Assembly: GCA_017561055.1 (NCBI GenBank)
Contig: JAFZDT010000063.1
Coordinates: forward strand, 1-50,213
DNA: 50,213 bases
Reading direction: 5' to 3'
Source of the DNA: Erysipelotrichaceae bacterium
GTDB taxonomy: Bacteria; Bacillota_I; Bacilli_A; Erysipelotrichales; Erysipelotrichaceae
Below are positions 7,056 to 16,218 of this stretch, one piece after another. The notes below the pieces were generated by a model. That model was given only the letters and a program-made list of their open reading frames with translations, had not been told where the DNA came from and did not search any database. How positions within the stretch are numbered: position 1 is the stretch's first letter; each line of letters opens with the position of its first letter. A program made the translations under genes and the position numbers.

Positions 7056-9575
7056 TTATTGTAAAGCACGCATCGCATTTAGAATCGCTAATAATGCAAC
7101 CCCAACATCCGCAAATACAGCTAACCACATATTAGCTATACCAAAAGCACCTAATATCATAACTAACACTTTCACAGCTAATGCAAATAGAATATTTTGT
7201 TTTACAATTGCCATCGTCTTATGTGCTAATTTCTTCAATACTAATAACTTATCTAAAGCATCTTGCATAATAATGATATCAGCCACTTCAATCGCTGCAT
7301 CACTACCTCTTTGCCCCATCGCAATACCTACATGGCTTCTAGCAAGAACTGGCGCATCATTCATTCCATCCCCAACAAAGGCAACAGTTTTACCACTAGC
7401 AATTAATTCTTCTACCTTATGTACTTTATCTTGTGGTAATAATTCACCATAATACTCAGTAATACCAACTTCTTGTCCTACACTTTGTACAATCGCATTC
7501 GCATCACCACTTAACATAACACTTTCAATACCATGACTATGTAATGATGAAATCATATCTTTACTTTCTTGCTTAATAACATCTTTAATCACAAAATATC
7601 CTAAGAATTGATGATCATATCCTACATAAACAATCGTTCCCACTGTATCTACATTAGGATACTCAATATGATATTCTTTCATCAATTTCTCATTACCAAC
7701 TACTAACTCTTTATCATCATAGATACCTACTAATCCATGACCTTGTTTTTCTTGCATATTGGAAATTTTAGTTCCATCTACTTCTTTTCCATAAGCTTTC
7801 ACAATAGACTTCGCAATTGGATGTAAAGAATAACTTTCTAAATGTGCACACATAGCAAGCATATCTTCATTTTCACCAATAATTTCACTTACCGCAAAAT
7901 TACCTGTTGTAATCGTACCCGTTTTATCAAAGACAAATGTATCCACCTTTGTCATCATCTCTAAGTAGTTTCCACCTTTTAATAAGATACCCTTACGACT
8001 TGCTCCACCAATTCCACCAAAGAAACTTAGCGGAATCGAAATAACCAATGCACATGGACAAGAAACGACTAAGAAAATACATGCACGATACATCGTTTCA
8101 GTAAAGGTTAGTGAAGATATTAAAGGTAAAACAAACCCAATCACTAACGCAATACCTACAACAATCGGTGTATAATAACGCGCAAACTTCGTAATAAACT
8201 TCTCTGCTTCTGCTTTTTGACTCGATGCATTTTCTACTAAATCTAGAATTTTACTTGCTGTAGATTCTTCATACAATTTAGTAACACGAATCGTTAATAC
8301 CGATTGTAAATTGATACTTCCACTCAACACTTCATCATTAACACTCTTTTCTTGTGGTAAAGATTCTCCCGTCAACATGGACATATCCAATGTAGAAGAA
8401 CCTTCAACAATTACACCATCAACCGCAATCTTCTCTGATGGATACACAACAATCACATCATCCACTTTTAACACTTCTGGATGTACAGTATGTACATGAT
8501 CACCATGTTTCAAATTCGCACTATCTGGTTTTAAATCCAATAAAGAAGTAATCGAATGACGAGAACGTTTTACTGCTAAATCTTGGAAATATTCCCCAAC
8601 TTGATAAAACAACATAACCCCTACTGCTTCATGGAACTCTTGTACATAAAAAGCTCCAAATGTCGCAATCATCATCAAGAAATTCTCATCCATCCAATTT
8701 CCTTTAGCTATATTTTTAATTGAACGTAAAATAATATCATAACCAATCACTAGATAACCTAATATTGCAAAATACAATCCATATGCTTCAAACACAAAAG
8801 AAGCTAATAAACATAATCCCGCAACCACAATACGCAATACCATATAATTCTTAGCTTCATGATGTTCATGCACTTCTTCAAATGCTTGAATCATCACACC
8901 TGGTTCTACAGCATCCGCAACCTTTTGCATACTCATAATCACATGTTTTTCATCTAATTTCGAATCATACACAATCTTTTGTCCCATAAAATCAATGGTA
9001 ACATTTGTAACATCTTCAATTTTTTGTAATTCACGTTCTAATTTCGCAGCACAATTTGCACAATCCAAACCAACTACTTTTAACTTCTTACTTCCATGAT
9101 GGTGATGTTCTTTGTGATGTTCATGTTTATGATCATGACCACATTCGCAGTGTTCATGATTATGTTCATAATTATGTTCACAATCACAATGTTCTTCATG
9201 ATTATGTTCGTGATGATGCCCACAACCACATTCTTCATGCTTATGTTCATGTTTGTGATTATGGTGATGATCACATTCGCAATGTTCTTCATGATGGTGA
9301 TGACCACATTCGCAATGTTTGTGATCGTGATCATGATGATGGTCATGTTTATGTCCATGGTGATGCATACATGAAATAATTACACCCTCTTCAACTGTAT
9401 CCGTTACTTCTTGCAATCTATGTAACAATTCATGTTCATCCATTTCTGATTCACATATAATTTTTTGTCCCATAAAATCTACAGTTAACGCTTTTACTCC
9501 ATCAACCTTTTGTAATTCATGTTCCAATTTTGCCGCACAATGTGCACAATCTAAACCTGTAACTTTAAATTTCAT
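7056..9575 (-). CDS. zntA: Zn/Cd/Pb-type P1B ATPase with His/Cys-rich linker
   Basis: The 839-residue metal exporter has two HMA domains (about 1-66 with CAHC 10-13; 164-230 with CANC 172-175). Between them lies a 90-residue His/Cys-rich segment (69-160) with five CxC motifs. The ATPase core has the ion-binding CPC (506-508), the phosphorylation site DKTGT (Asp550) and GDGMNDAP (Asp736). The class fits Zn2+/Cd2+/Pb2+ transport. The ATG at 9575 is preferred over GTG at 9584 because AGGTGA is correctly spaced. It follows the ArsR gene directly, so it is metal-induced. Confidence 0.93.
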   Translation of the reverse strand: MKFKVTGLDCAHCAAKLEHELQKVDGVKALTVDFMGQKIICESEMDEHELLHRLQEVTDTVEEGVIISCMHHHGHKHDHHHDHDHKHCECGHHHHEEHCECDHHHNHKHEHKHEECGCGHHHEHNHEEHCDCEHNYEHNHEHCECGHDHKHEHHKEHHHHGSKKLKVVGLDCANCAAKLERELQKIEDVTNVTIDFMGQKIVYDSKLDEKHVIMSMQKVADAVEPGVMIQAFEEVHEHHEAKNYMVLRIVVAGLCLLASFVFEAYGLYFAILGYLVIGYDIILRSIKNIAKGNWMDENFLMMIATFGAFYVQEFHEAVGVMLFYQVGEYFQDLAVKRSRHSITSLLDLKPDSANLKHGDHVHTVHPEVLKVDDVIVVYPSEKIAVDGVIVEGSSTLDMSMLTGESLPQEKSVNDEVLSGSINLQSVLTIRVTKLYEESTASKILDLVENASSQKAEAEKFITKFARYYTPIVVGIALVIGFVLPLISSLTFTETMYRACIFLVVSCPCALVISIPLSFFGGIGGASRKGILLKGGNYLEMMTKVDTFVFDKTGTITTGNFAVSEIIGENEDMLAMCAHLESYSLHPIAKSIVKAYGKEVDGTKISNMQEKQGHGLVGIYDDKELVVGNEKLMKEYHIEYPNVDTVGTIVYVGYDHQFLGYFVIKDVIKQESKDMISSLHSHGIESVMLSGDANAIVQSVGQEVGITEYYGELLPQDKVHKVEELIASGKTVAFVGDGMNDAPVLARSHVGIAMGQRGSDAAIEVADIIIMQDALDKLLVLKKLAHKTMAIVKQNILFALAVKVLVMILGAFGIANMWLAVFADVGVALLAILNAMRALQ

Positions 9576-9584
9576 ATCTTTCAC

Positions 9585-9935
9585 CTACTCATTCACATGT
9601 TCTAATCCTTGTTGATAAATCGTAAATACATGTTTATCTTTTAATGAATAATAAATCGTTTTCCCATCTCTTCTAAAATTCACCAAATCTGCTTGTTTTA
9701 AAATACGCAATTGATGAGAAATAGCACTTTGTGTCATATTTGTGACTTGCGCAATATCACATACACACATTTCATGTTCAAACAAAGCACATAAGATTTT
9801 AATACGTGTAAAGTCTCCAAACACTTTAAATAAATCTGCTAAATCATATAATACTTCTTCACTAGGAAGTTTTTCTTTTACTGTTTCTACAATATCATGA
9901 TGATGTTTCTCTTCACATACTGCTATACGTTCCAT
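9585..9935 (-). CDS. ArsR/SmtB-family metal-sensing repressor
   Basis: The 116-residue winged-helix repressor has the recognition helix TQSAISHQLRILKQA. It carries two potential metal sites. The alpha-5 zinc site is D100-x-H102-x10-H113-x2-E116, as in SmtB/CzrA. A CadC-like set is Cys7, Cys57 and Cys59 (EMCVCD) with HHH at 11-13. The ATG at 9935 follows GGAGGTATCAAT. It is co-transcribed with the ATPase, and a perfect operator overlaps the promoter. It probably releases DNA on Zn or Cd; which metal is not resolved. Confidence 0.93.
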   Translation of the reverse strand: MERIAVCEEKHHHDIVETVKEKLPSEEVLYDLADLFKVFGDFTRIKILCALFEHEMCVCDIAQVTNMTQSAISHQLRILKQADLVNFRRDGKTIYYSLKDKHVFTIYQQGLEHVNE

Positions 9936-9947
9936 ATTGATACCTCC

Positions 9948-10002
9948 AACATATGAACATCTGTTCATATGTTATTATATTCCTCCTCCCTTTCATATTC
10001 AA
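9948..10002 (-). promoter_or_regulatory. Promoter and 12-2-12 operator of the metal efflux operon
   Basis: AACATATGAACA (9948-9959) and TGTTCATATGTT (9962-9973) form a perfect 12-2-12 palindrome, the classical ArsR/SmtB operator. It abuts the -10 TATAAT (9979-9974). The -35 TTGAAT (10002-9997) is 17 bases further upstream on the minus strand. Confidence 0.92.
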
Positions 10003-10052
10003 TAAAAACACTTGAAATATTCTAAAATTTCTATATACTAATATATGCATTT

Positions 10053-10127
10053 GCCGGTTTAGCTCAGGGGCAGAGCACTTCCATGGTAAGGAAGGGGTCG
10101 CAAGTTCAAATCTTGCATCCGGCACCA
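10053..10127 (+). tRNA. tRNA-Thr (anticodon GGT)
   Basis: The anticodon stem CTTCC/GGAAG encloses loop ATGGTAA with GGT. The D-arm is GCTC/GAGC, the T-arm GCAAG/CTTGC, and CCA is encoded. The acceptor GCCGGTT/ATCCGGC has one T-T mismatch at pair 6-67. Confidence 0.93.
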
Positions 10128-10140
10128 GAATAAACCCTTT

Positions 10141-10165
10141 AAGAACCTTAACAGGTTCTTTTTTT
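10141..10165 (+). terminator. Terminator after tRNA-Thr
   Basis: AAGAACC-TTAACA-GGTTCTT is followed by a run of T. Confidence 0.9.
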
Positions 10166-10204
10166 GTACCATTTTGGTATAATTGATTGCATGGAGGGGA
10201 AAAT

Positions 10205-11005
10205 ATGAAAACTGTTGTCATTACGGGAAGTGCAAGAGGTTTAGGGTTTGAGATGGCAAAACTATTTAAACAAAACAATTTAAATGTTGTCATCAGTGAT
10301 TTAAAAGAAGAAAACCTAAAGAACACAAAAAAAGAATTAGATAAAATATCTAGTTCATCAAAAGTAGAATACTGCGTATGTGATGTTACCAATTCTACAG
10401 ATTTACAAAATTTAGTTACATTCACAAAAGAAAGATTTGGAAGTATTGATATTTGGATCAATAATGCCGGTGTAAACCAACCAGACAAAGCTATTTGGGA
10501 ATTAACAGAACAAGAAATCGATTTAGTCTTCGATGTCGATTTAAAAGGTGCTGTTATGGGTAGTAAAATTGCTATGGAATACATGTTACAACAAGGACAT
10601 GGTGCTATCTATAACTTAGAAGGTTATGGTTCCAATGATGCGAAAATGCTAGGTTTAAGTATTTATGGCACAAGCAAACGTGCAATTACTTATTTCACTG
10701 AAGCTTTAGCTAAAGAAAATGAAGAAAGAAAAACAAATATTATCATTGGTAAATTAAGTCCAGGAATTATGATTACTGACTTTATTACCAATGCATTAGG
10801 AAACAAAGAAAAAATTGAACTACCAGAAAAAACAAAGAAAGTCTATAACATTTTAGGAGATTATCCTGATGTGGTAGCCAAATTCTTAGTTGAAGGCATG
10901 CTAAAGAATACCAAGAACAACGCTAAGATTGAATGGTTAACATCTTCAAAAGCCGCATGGCGCTTTATGACAGCCGGCTTTAATAAACGCGACTTCTTTA
11001 AATAA
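10205..11005 (+). CDS. Short-chain dehydrogenase/reductase
   Basis: The 266-residue classical-type SDR has the dinucleotide motif TGSARGLG (7-14), a DV pair at 60-61, NNAG (86-89) and the active-site Y154-GTS-K158. A serine at 143 is the probable third catalytic residue, slightly offset from the usual spacing. The substrate is unknown. The start follows GGAGGGG; an upstream in-frame ATG at 10187 would precede the ribosome site. An extended -10 TTGGTATAAT lies about 20 bases before it. It is monocistronic, ahead of the asnS T-box. Confidence 0.88.
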   Translation: MKTVVITGSARGLGFEMAKLFKQNNLNVVISDLKEENLKNTKKELDKISSSSKVEYCVCDVTNSTDLQNLVTFTKERFGSIDIWINNAGVNQPDKAIWELTEQEIDLVFDVDLKGAVMGSKIAMEYMLQQGHGAIYNLEGYGSNDAKMLGLSIYGTSKRAITYFTEALAKENEERKTNIIIGKLSPGIMITDFITNALGNKEKIELPEKTKKVYNILGDYPDVVAKFLVEGMLKNTKNNAKIEWLTSSKAAWRFMTAGFNKRDFFK

Positions 11006-11019
11006 GATTGACAGTCCAT

Positions 11020-11296
11020 TTTATTTAGAGTAAGATACATCTATCAACGAAGAATGGAACAAGTACTATATAGGAAGAAACTAGCGAGTTAGGTATGGTG
11101 GAAGCTAACATTTGAAATATATAGGAATAACACCCAGGAGTTAGTGTTTCGAATTCATAGTAGATACACTCGGAAGTAAACCGTTATCTGATTACTATGC
11201 CTCTAGGGCAAAAGAGGGATCAATTTTCGAATTGATAAATAAGGTGGCACCGCGGATACCAGTATTCGTCCTTAATTAGGAAGTACTGGTTTTTTA
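11020..11296 (+). promoter_or_regulatory. T-box riboswitch of asnS
   Basis: The conserved T-box AAGGTGGCACCGCGG (11241-11255) and terminator ACCAGTA/TACTGGT plus T-run (11258-11295) are clear. Upstream is Stem I sequence with GGTATGGTGGAAGC. The bulge UGGC would pair with a tRNA ending in GCCA. The tRNA-Asn in this window (30286-30361) has discriminator G and ends in exactly that. A candidate AAC specifier lies at 11129-11131, with lower certainty. Confidence 0.93.
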
Positions 11297-11317
11297 TATG
11301 GTTAAAGGAGAACAAAA

Positions 11318-12697
11318 ATGGAATTAAAAACAATTTTAGGCCAATATCAAGACTATATTGGCAAAGAAGTTACAATCTCAGGTTGGATTCGTAACCACCG
11401 CAAACAAAAAGAATTTGGTTTTATTGATTTACATGATGGTTCATGTTTCAAAACTATTCAATGCGTATACGCAAACGAATTAGAAAACTTCGCAGACATT
11501 CAAACATACCGTGTAGGTTCAACACTTGAAATTACAGGTACATTATTAGAATCACCTGCAAAAGGTCAAACAGTAGAATTACAAGCAACAAAAGTTACTT
11601 TATTAGGTGACTGCTTAGAAAACTACCCTATTCAACCAAAACGTCATACACGTGAATTCTTACGTGAACAAGCTTACCTTCGTCCAAGAACAAACTTGTT
11701 CCAAGCAGTATTCCGCGTACGCAGTGTTATTTCAATGGCAATTCATAACTATTTCCAAGAAAGAAATTATGTATATGTAACTACACCATTATTAACTACT
11801 GCAGATTGTGAAGGTAGTGATCAAATGTTTAAAGTCACAACTTTAAATATGCATGATATTCCAAAAACAGAAGATGGAAAATGCGACTTTAAAGAAGACT
11901 TATTCCGTAAAGAAACATTCATTACAGGTACAGGACAATTACATGGTGAAGCATTCGCTATGGCATTTAGAAACATCTATACATTCGGTCCAACATTCCG
12001 TACAGAAAAATCAAATACTAAGATTCACGCAAATGAATTCTGGATGATTGAACCAGAAATCGCATTCTGTGACTTAGAAGGATTAATGGACATCGAAGAA
12101 GAATTCTTAAAATATGTAATCCAATATGTAATTGATAAATGTCCAGAAGAAATGGCATTCTTTGATTCATTTGTAGAAAAAGGCTTATTAGCAAAATTAC
12201 GCAATGTATTAGATTCTAAGTTCGTTAGAATCGATCACAAAGATTGCATCGATTTATTATTAAACTCAGGTAAAGATTGGGAATTCACTCCTGATTATGA
12301 AGGCGATATTGCTAAAGAACACGAAAAATTCTTAACAGACCACTTCGGTGGACCGGTATTCATTACAAACTGGCCAAAAGACATTAAAGCTTGGTACATG
12401 AAATTAAATGAAGATGGTAAAACAGTAGCCGCTGTAGACTTAGTTGTTCCAGCAGCTGGTGAATTAATGGGTGGTTCTCAACGTGAAGAAGACTACGAAA
12501 AATTAATGAAACGTATCGAAGAAATGGAAGTAGACAAAACTCCTATTGAATGGTACTGCAACTTAAGAGCATATGGTACATGTGTACACGCAGGATTCGG
12601 TATGGGACTTGAACGTTTAGTTATGTACTTAACAGGTATCGATAACATTCGTGATGCTATTCCATTCGCAAGAACTCCTGGCAGCTGCGATTACTAA
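11318..12697 (+). CDS. asnS: Asparaginyl-tRNA synthetase
   Basis: The 459-residue class IIb synthetase has an N-terminal OB-fold anticodon-binding domain (about 15-110) and a catalytic domain. Motif 2 lies around FRTEKSN and motif 3 at GFGMGLERLVMYLTG near the C-terminus. The GGSQREED segment is typical of AsnS rather than AspS. It charges tRNA-Asn in the cytoplasm. Transcription is controlled by the upstream T-box in response to uncharged tRNA-Asn. The start follows AAAGGAG. Confidence 0.97.
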   Translation: MELKTILGQYQDYIGKEVTISGWIRNHRKQKEFGFIDLHDGSCFKTIQCVYANELENFADIQTYRVGSTLEITGTLLESPAKGQTVELQATKVTLLGDCLENYPIQPKRHTREFLREQAYLRPRTNLFQAVFRVRSVISMAIHNYFQERNYVYVTTPLLTTADCEGSDQMFKVTTLNMHDIPKTEDGKCDFKEDLFRKETFITGTGQLHGEAFAMAFRNIYTFGPTFRTEKSNTKIHANEFWMIEPEIAFCDLEGLMDIEEEFLKYVIQYVIDKCPEEMAFFDSFVEKGLLAKLRNVLDSKFVRIDHKDCIDLLLNSGKDWEFTPDYEGDIAKEHEKFLTDHFGGPVFITNWPKDIKAWYMKLNEDGKTVAAVDLVVPAAGELMGGSQREEDYEKLMKRIEEMEVDKTPIEWYCNLRAYGTCVHAGFGMGLERLVMYLTGIDNIRDAIPFARTPGSCDY

Positions 12698-12710
12698 TAT
12701 AAACAAAGGA

Positions 12711-12735
12711 CGATAGATCATTCTATCGCCCTTTT
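12711..12735. terminator. Terminator between asnS and maf
   Basis: CGATAGA-TCAT-TCTATCG is followed by CCCTTTTT. It lies between convergent genes. Confidence 0.85.
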
Positions 12736-13298
12736 TAGTATCCTAGCTCTTGTAAATGTTTATATACTAAATGCACAGGTAAACCAACAATTGTATAATA
12801 ATCACCAGTAATACCTGAAATATAAATAGCTGCTTCCCCTTGTAAAGCATATGCTCCTGCTTTGTCATAAGGTTCTTCTTTAGAAATATAATCCTCTATC
12901 TCAGCTTCACTCATTTCACTAAATGTTACATCCGCTACACTTGCAAACATTCTCGTTTCTTCTTTACACATCAAACATACACCTGTAATCACTTGATGCG
13001 TTTTACCACTTAATAGATGCATCATTCTTCTAGCATCCTCTTTATCCTTTGGTTTACCTAAAATTTCATTACCAATAGCTACAATCGTATCTGATCCTAA
13101 CACCAAAGCTTCAGCATTACGACTAAATACTTCTTCTGCTTTTTGTTTCGCAACTAGTGCAATCGCATCAGTTAAAGGTAAACTACGATCAATTACTTCA
13201 TTAGCTTTTGATACTTCTACTGTAAAAGGCACCTTACACAATTTCAACAATTCTTGTCTTCTTGGAGATGCACTTGCTAAAATTAAATTTCTTTTCAT
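12735..13298 (-). CDS. maf: Maf-family nucleoside triphosphate pyrophosphatase
   Basis: The 187-residue protein carries LASASPRRQELL (about 6-17), a VLGSDTIV segment, GKPKDKEDA and EPYDKAGAYALQG. All are hallmarks of Maf proteins, which hydrolyse modified or canonical NTPs (dTTP/UTP type in YhdE/Maf) to the monophosphate. It is cytoplasmic. The ATG at 13298 follows a GGTGAG site; in-frame upstream starts precede it without a ribosome site. It is divergent from the next gene. Confidence 0.93.
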   Translation of the reverse strand: MKRNLILASASPRRQELLKLCKVPFTVEVSKANEVIDRSLPLTDAIALVAKQKAEEVFSRNAEALVLGSDTIVAIGNEILGKPKDKEDARRMMHLLSGKTHQVITGVCLMCKEETRMFASVADVTFSEMSEAEIEDYISKEEPYDKAGAYALQGEAAIYISGITGDYYTIVGLPVHLVYKHLQELGY

Positions 13299-13379
13299 AC
13301 TCTCACCATCCTCGCTTATTATATCAAATTTAAAGAATAAAACATCTATAATTTCACATACTAGTATTGAGGTGAAAGT

Positions 13380-13802
13380 ATGCAAGAATACACAGAACTA
13401 TATTCCCTATTATCAACCAGTCGTATTGGTATTGAATTCTTCGCGGACTTATTAAAAAAGAGTGAACATGATAGTCAAAGAGATCGAATCTTTACCGCCT
13501 TTGAAATGTGTAAACATCATATCCAAGCAATCAATCATCATTTCGAGGTATTAAATATTGAAAAACAAGAATGTGACATCAAAAGTACCATGATGTCATT
13601 AATTGAAAAGATTAAAAATCTTACACTTGATAGTCGTTATGAAATTGATATTGCATGTATGGAATTTTTACAAGAAGGTATTCAAAGAATTGAAGATTTA
13701 CAAGAACATGATGACTTACCCAAACTAACAATCACTCTATATAATGCTATCCATCACGACTATTTATTAACCCAAGAATTGTTCCAAGAATGTTTGAACT
13801 AG
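13380..13802 (+). CDS. Small all-helical protein of unknown function
   Basis: The 140 residues carry no signal peptide or membrane segment and look like four amphipathic helices. The helices contain scattered His/Glu (KHHIQAINHH about 46-55; IHHDY near the C-terminus). That pattern recalls ferritin-like or hemerythrin-type bundles, but I do not recognise a family. The start follows TGAGGTGAAAGT. It has its own terminator and lies between maf (divergent) and feoAB. Confidence 0.7.
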   Translation: MQEYTELYSLLSTSRIGIEFFADLLKKSEHDSQRDRIFTAFEMCKHHIQAINHHFEVLNIEKQECDIKSTMMSLIEKIKNLTLDSRYEIDIACMEFLQEGIQRIEDLQEHDDLPKLTITLYNAIHHDYLLTQELFQECLN

Positions 13803-13821
13803 CGCCTAATGGTGCTTTTTT
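13801..13821 (+). terminator. Terminator before feoA
   Basis: AGCGCC-TAAT-GGTGCT is followed by six T, starting within the stop codon of the preceding gene. Confidence 0.85.
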
Positions 13822-13823
13822 CA

Positions 13824-13852
13824 TTGACTCTAACTAAAATACATACTATACT
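13824..13852 (+). promoter_or_regulatory. feoAB promoter
   Basis: TTGACT and TATACT are separated by 17 bases. No clear Fur-type palindrome was seen in or next to it. Confidence 0.75.
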
Positions 13853-13877
13853 TTTCGAGTAAGGAGTGACTAACTGT

Positions 13878-14099
13878 ATGACATTAGATGAATTAGCAAT
13901 CGGGCAAGAAGCCACAATCGTGACTGTTGGTGGCGAAAAAATATTGCGTAGAAGATTATTAGATATGGGACTAACACCTAGAACCAAAGTTATGATTCGT
14001 AAGGTTGCGCCATTAGGAGACCCTATTGAATTACGTTTGCGTGGTTACTTATTAACCATTCGTAAAGAAGACGCTAAACAAATTGAGGTAAGCTTATGA
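13878..14099 (+). CDS. feoA: Ferrous iron transport protein FeoA
   Basis: The 73-residue SH3-like FeoA domain has the typical LRRRLLDMGLTPRTKV and PIELRLRGYLLTIRKEDA motifs. It is a small cytoplasmic partner that supports FeoB. The ATG at 13878 is preferred over GTG at 13866, which abuts the AAGGAG site; the ATG spacing is 11 bases. It overlaps feoB by 4 bases (ATGA). Confidence 0.95.
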   Translation: MTLDELAIGQEATIVTVGGEKILRRRLLDMGLTPRTKVMIRKVAPLGDPIELRLRGYLLTIRKEDAKQIEVSL

Positions 14100-16093
14100 G
14101 ATATGCATTAGTTGGTAACCAAAACTGTGGTAAAACCACACTATTTAATCAACTAACTGGTTCCAATCAACATGTTGGTAACTTCCCTGGAGTTACAGTT
14201 GATAGTAAAGAAGGAACCATTAAAGATACGCAAGATACAGTAGTAGATTTACCTGGCATTTATTCCTTGTCTCCTTATTCTAATGAAGAAATAGTTACTC
14301 GCGATTTTATTATTAATCAAAAACCAGATGCAATTGTAAATATTATAGATGCGACTAATATTGAAAGAAATTTATATCTAAGTTTACAACTTATGGAACT
14401 ACATGTTCCAATGGTTATTGCGGCCAATATGATGGATGAAGTCATTGAAAGTAAAACATCTATTGATGTTAAGAAATTATCTGAAGAACTAGGTGTGAAA
14501 GTCATTCCTATTTCTGCAATTCATAATGAAGGTATTGATGACTTATTACAAGCGATGCATAAAGTCGCAACTAAAAAAATCTATCCTTCAAAATACGATT
14601 TCTGTACTGGTCCAGTACACAGAGCCATTCATGGTATTACCCACTTAATTGAAGACCATGCCCAAGCCATTGATGTACAACCACGTTTTGCTGCAACTAA
14701 ATTAGTTGAAGGCGATGAACCTATGCAAAAAGCATTACGTTTAACAGAAAATGAATTAGATATGATTGAACACAGTGTTGTAGAAATGGAAGAACAACTA
14801 CAAACTGATAGGGAAGCTGCTTTAGCGGATATGCGTTATAACTATATTGAACAAGTTATTGCGAAAACCGTTAAAAAATCAGGTGAATCTAAAGCTTATT
14901 TACGTTCTGTCGCAATTGATGCAATCTTAACACATAAATACTTTGCGATTCCTATTTTCCTAGGTATCATGTTATCCATTTTCTATCTAACATTTAATGT
15001 TTTTGGAGCACTATTAAGTGATGCATTAGCTTATATTGTAGATATGATTACAGTCTCTGTAGATACTGCATTAACTGCTTTCGGTATGAACCCAGTTGTT
15101 CATTCCTTGATTATTGATGGTATCTTTGCAGGTGTTGGTAGTGTATTATCTTTCTTACCAATTATTGTAGTCCTATTCTTCTTCCTATCTATTTTAGAAG
15201 ATAGTGGATACATGGCACGTGTTGCCTTTGTAATGGATAAATTGTTACGTAAAATTGGATTAAGTGGTAGAAGTATTGTTCCAATGTTAATTGGCTTTGG
15301 CTGTACAGTACCAGCCGTTATGGCAACTCGTACGCTATCAAGTGAACGTGATCGTAAGATGACTATTTTCTTAACACCATTTATGAGTTGTAGTGCTAAA
15401 TTACCAATTTATTCGGTATTTACGTATGCCTTTTTCCCTAAATATCAAGCATGGGTAATGATTTTATTGTATGTATTAGGAATTGTAATTGGTATTCTAT
15501 TCGGTTTACTATTCAAAGTAACTGCCTTTAAAGGACAACCAACACCATTTGTATTAGAACTACCAAACTATCGTATGCCAAGTGCTAAGAGTGTTATGTT
15601 ATTGATGTGGGATAAAGCAAAAGACTTCTTAACAAGAGCCTTTACGGTTATCTTTATTGGTTCTATGCTTATTTGGTTCTTACAAACATTTGATTTTAGA
15701 TTCAATACTGTTGAAAGTACCCAAAGTATGTTAGCTTATATTGGTAAATGGATTGCGCCATTATTTGCGCCACTAGGATTCAATGATTGGCGTGTGGCGA
15801 CAGCTTTAATTTCAGGATTCACTGCTAAAGAAGCTGTAGTAAGTACATTAGCTGTTTTATTATCTACAACATCTAGTGCACTATCAGAAACACTACCAAC
15901 AATCTTTACACCATTATCTGCTTTTAGTTTCTTGATTTTCACATTATTGTATACACCATGTGTAGCCGCAATTGGAGCGGTTAAACAAGAATTAAATTCA
16001 GGATTCTTAACCTTATGCTTTGTTATTTTACAATGTGTCATTGCATGGTTATGTGCTGTATGTTTCTATCAAATAGGATGTATCTTCCTATGA
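14096..16093 (+). CDS. feoB: Ferrous iron transporter FeoB
   Basis: The 665-residue protein has an N-terminal GTPase domain: G1 GNQNCGKTTLFN (7-18), DLPG for G3 and a NMMD element for G4. A helical spacer and a multi-helix membrane domain follow, with the Gate motif around GFGCTVPAVMATRT and a second copy near the C-terminus (YTPCVAAIGAV). It imports Fe2+ across the cytoplasmic membrane. Length is at the lower end for FeoB. It is coupled to feoA and to the small Cys-rich gene downstream. Confidence 0.97.
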   Translation: MRYALVGNQNCGKTTLFNQLTGSNQHVGNFPGVTVDSKEGTIKDTQDTVVDLPGIYSLSPYSNEEIVTRDFIINQKPDAIVNIIDATNIERNLYLSLQLMELHVPMVIAANMMDEVIESKTSIDVKKLSEELGVKVIPISAIHNEGIDDLLQAMHKVATKKIYPSKYDFCTGPVHRAIHGITHLIEDHAQAIDVQPRFAATKLVEGDEPMQKALRLTENELDMIEHSVVEMEEQLQTDREAALADMRYNYIEQVIAKTVKKSGESKAYLRSVAIDAILTHKYFAIPIFLGIMLSIFYLTFNVFGALLSDALAYIVDMITVSVDTALTAFGMNPVVHSLIIDGIFAGVGSVLSFLPIIVVLFFFLSILEDSGYMARVAFVMDKLLRKIGLSGRSIVPMLIGFGCTVPAVMATRTLSSERDRKMTIFLTPFMSCSAKLPIYSVFTYAFFPKYQAWVMILLYVLGIVIGILFGLLFKVTAFKGQPTPFVLELPNYRMPSAKSVMLLMWDKAKDFLTRAFTVIFIGSMLIWFLQTFDFRFNTVESTQSMLAYIGKWIAPLFAPLGFNDWRVATALISGFTAKEAVVSTLAVLLSTTSSALSETLPTIFTPLSAFSFLIFTLLYTPCVAAIGAVKQELNSGFLTLCFVILQCVIAWLCAVCFYQIGCIFL

Positions 16094-16218
16094 GCTTTAT
16101 TGATTATTTCGCTCTAGCAATCATTGCTGGGCTTGTGATACTTGCAATTCGACATCACCGAAAACATCCAACTTGTTGTCAGGATTGTAAAACATGTAAA
16201 AAGTCTTGTCAGAAATGA
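16090..16218 (+). CDS. FeoB-associated Cys-rich membrane protein
   Basis: The 42-residue protein has one transmembrane helix (about 6-22), a basic RHHRKH stretch and a CCQDCKTCKKSC tail. This matches the FeoB-associated Cys-rich family. Its ATG overlaps the feoB stop codon (ATGA), so it is the third member of the iron operon. The tail may bind iron or an iron-sulfur cluster. The stop codon lies inside the terminator hairpin. Confidence 0.9.
   Translation: MSFIDYFALAIIAGLVILAIRHHRKHPTCCQDCKTCKKSCQK

Noticed and set aside
9091-9360. Possible CRISPR array or tandem DNA repeat
   Set aside because: Repeats are irregular and follow codons for His/Cys/Glu in an open frame. There are no uniform repeats and spacers.
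9080-9379. Three overlapping ORFs on both strands in the His-rich part of the ATPase
   Set aside because: They are frame shadows of the His/Asp/Cys repeat codons, with Met/Ile/Thr-rich translations and no ribosome sites.
9913-10584. 223-codon minus-strand ORF across tRNA-Thr and the SDR gene
   Set aside because: It covers a tRNA, a terminator and the antisense of a well-supported SDR gene, and shows no family motifs.
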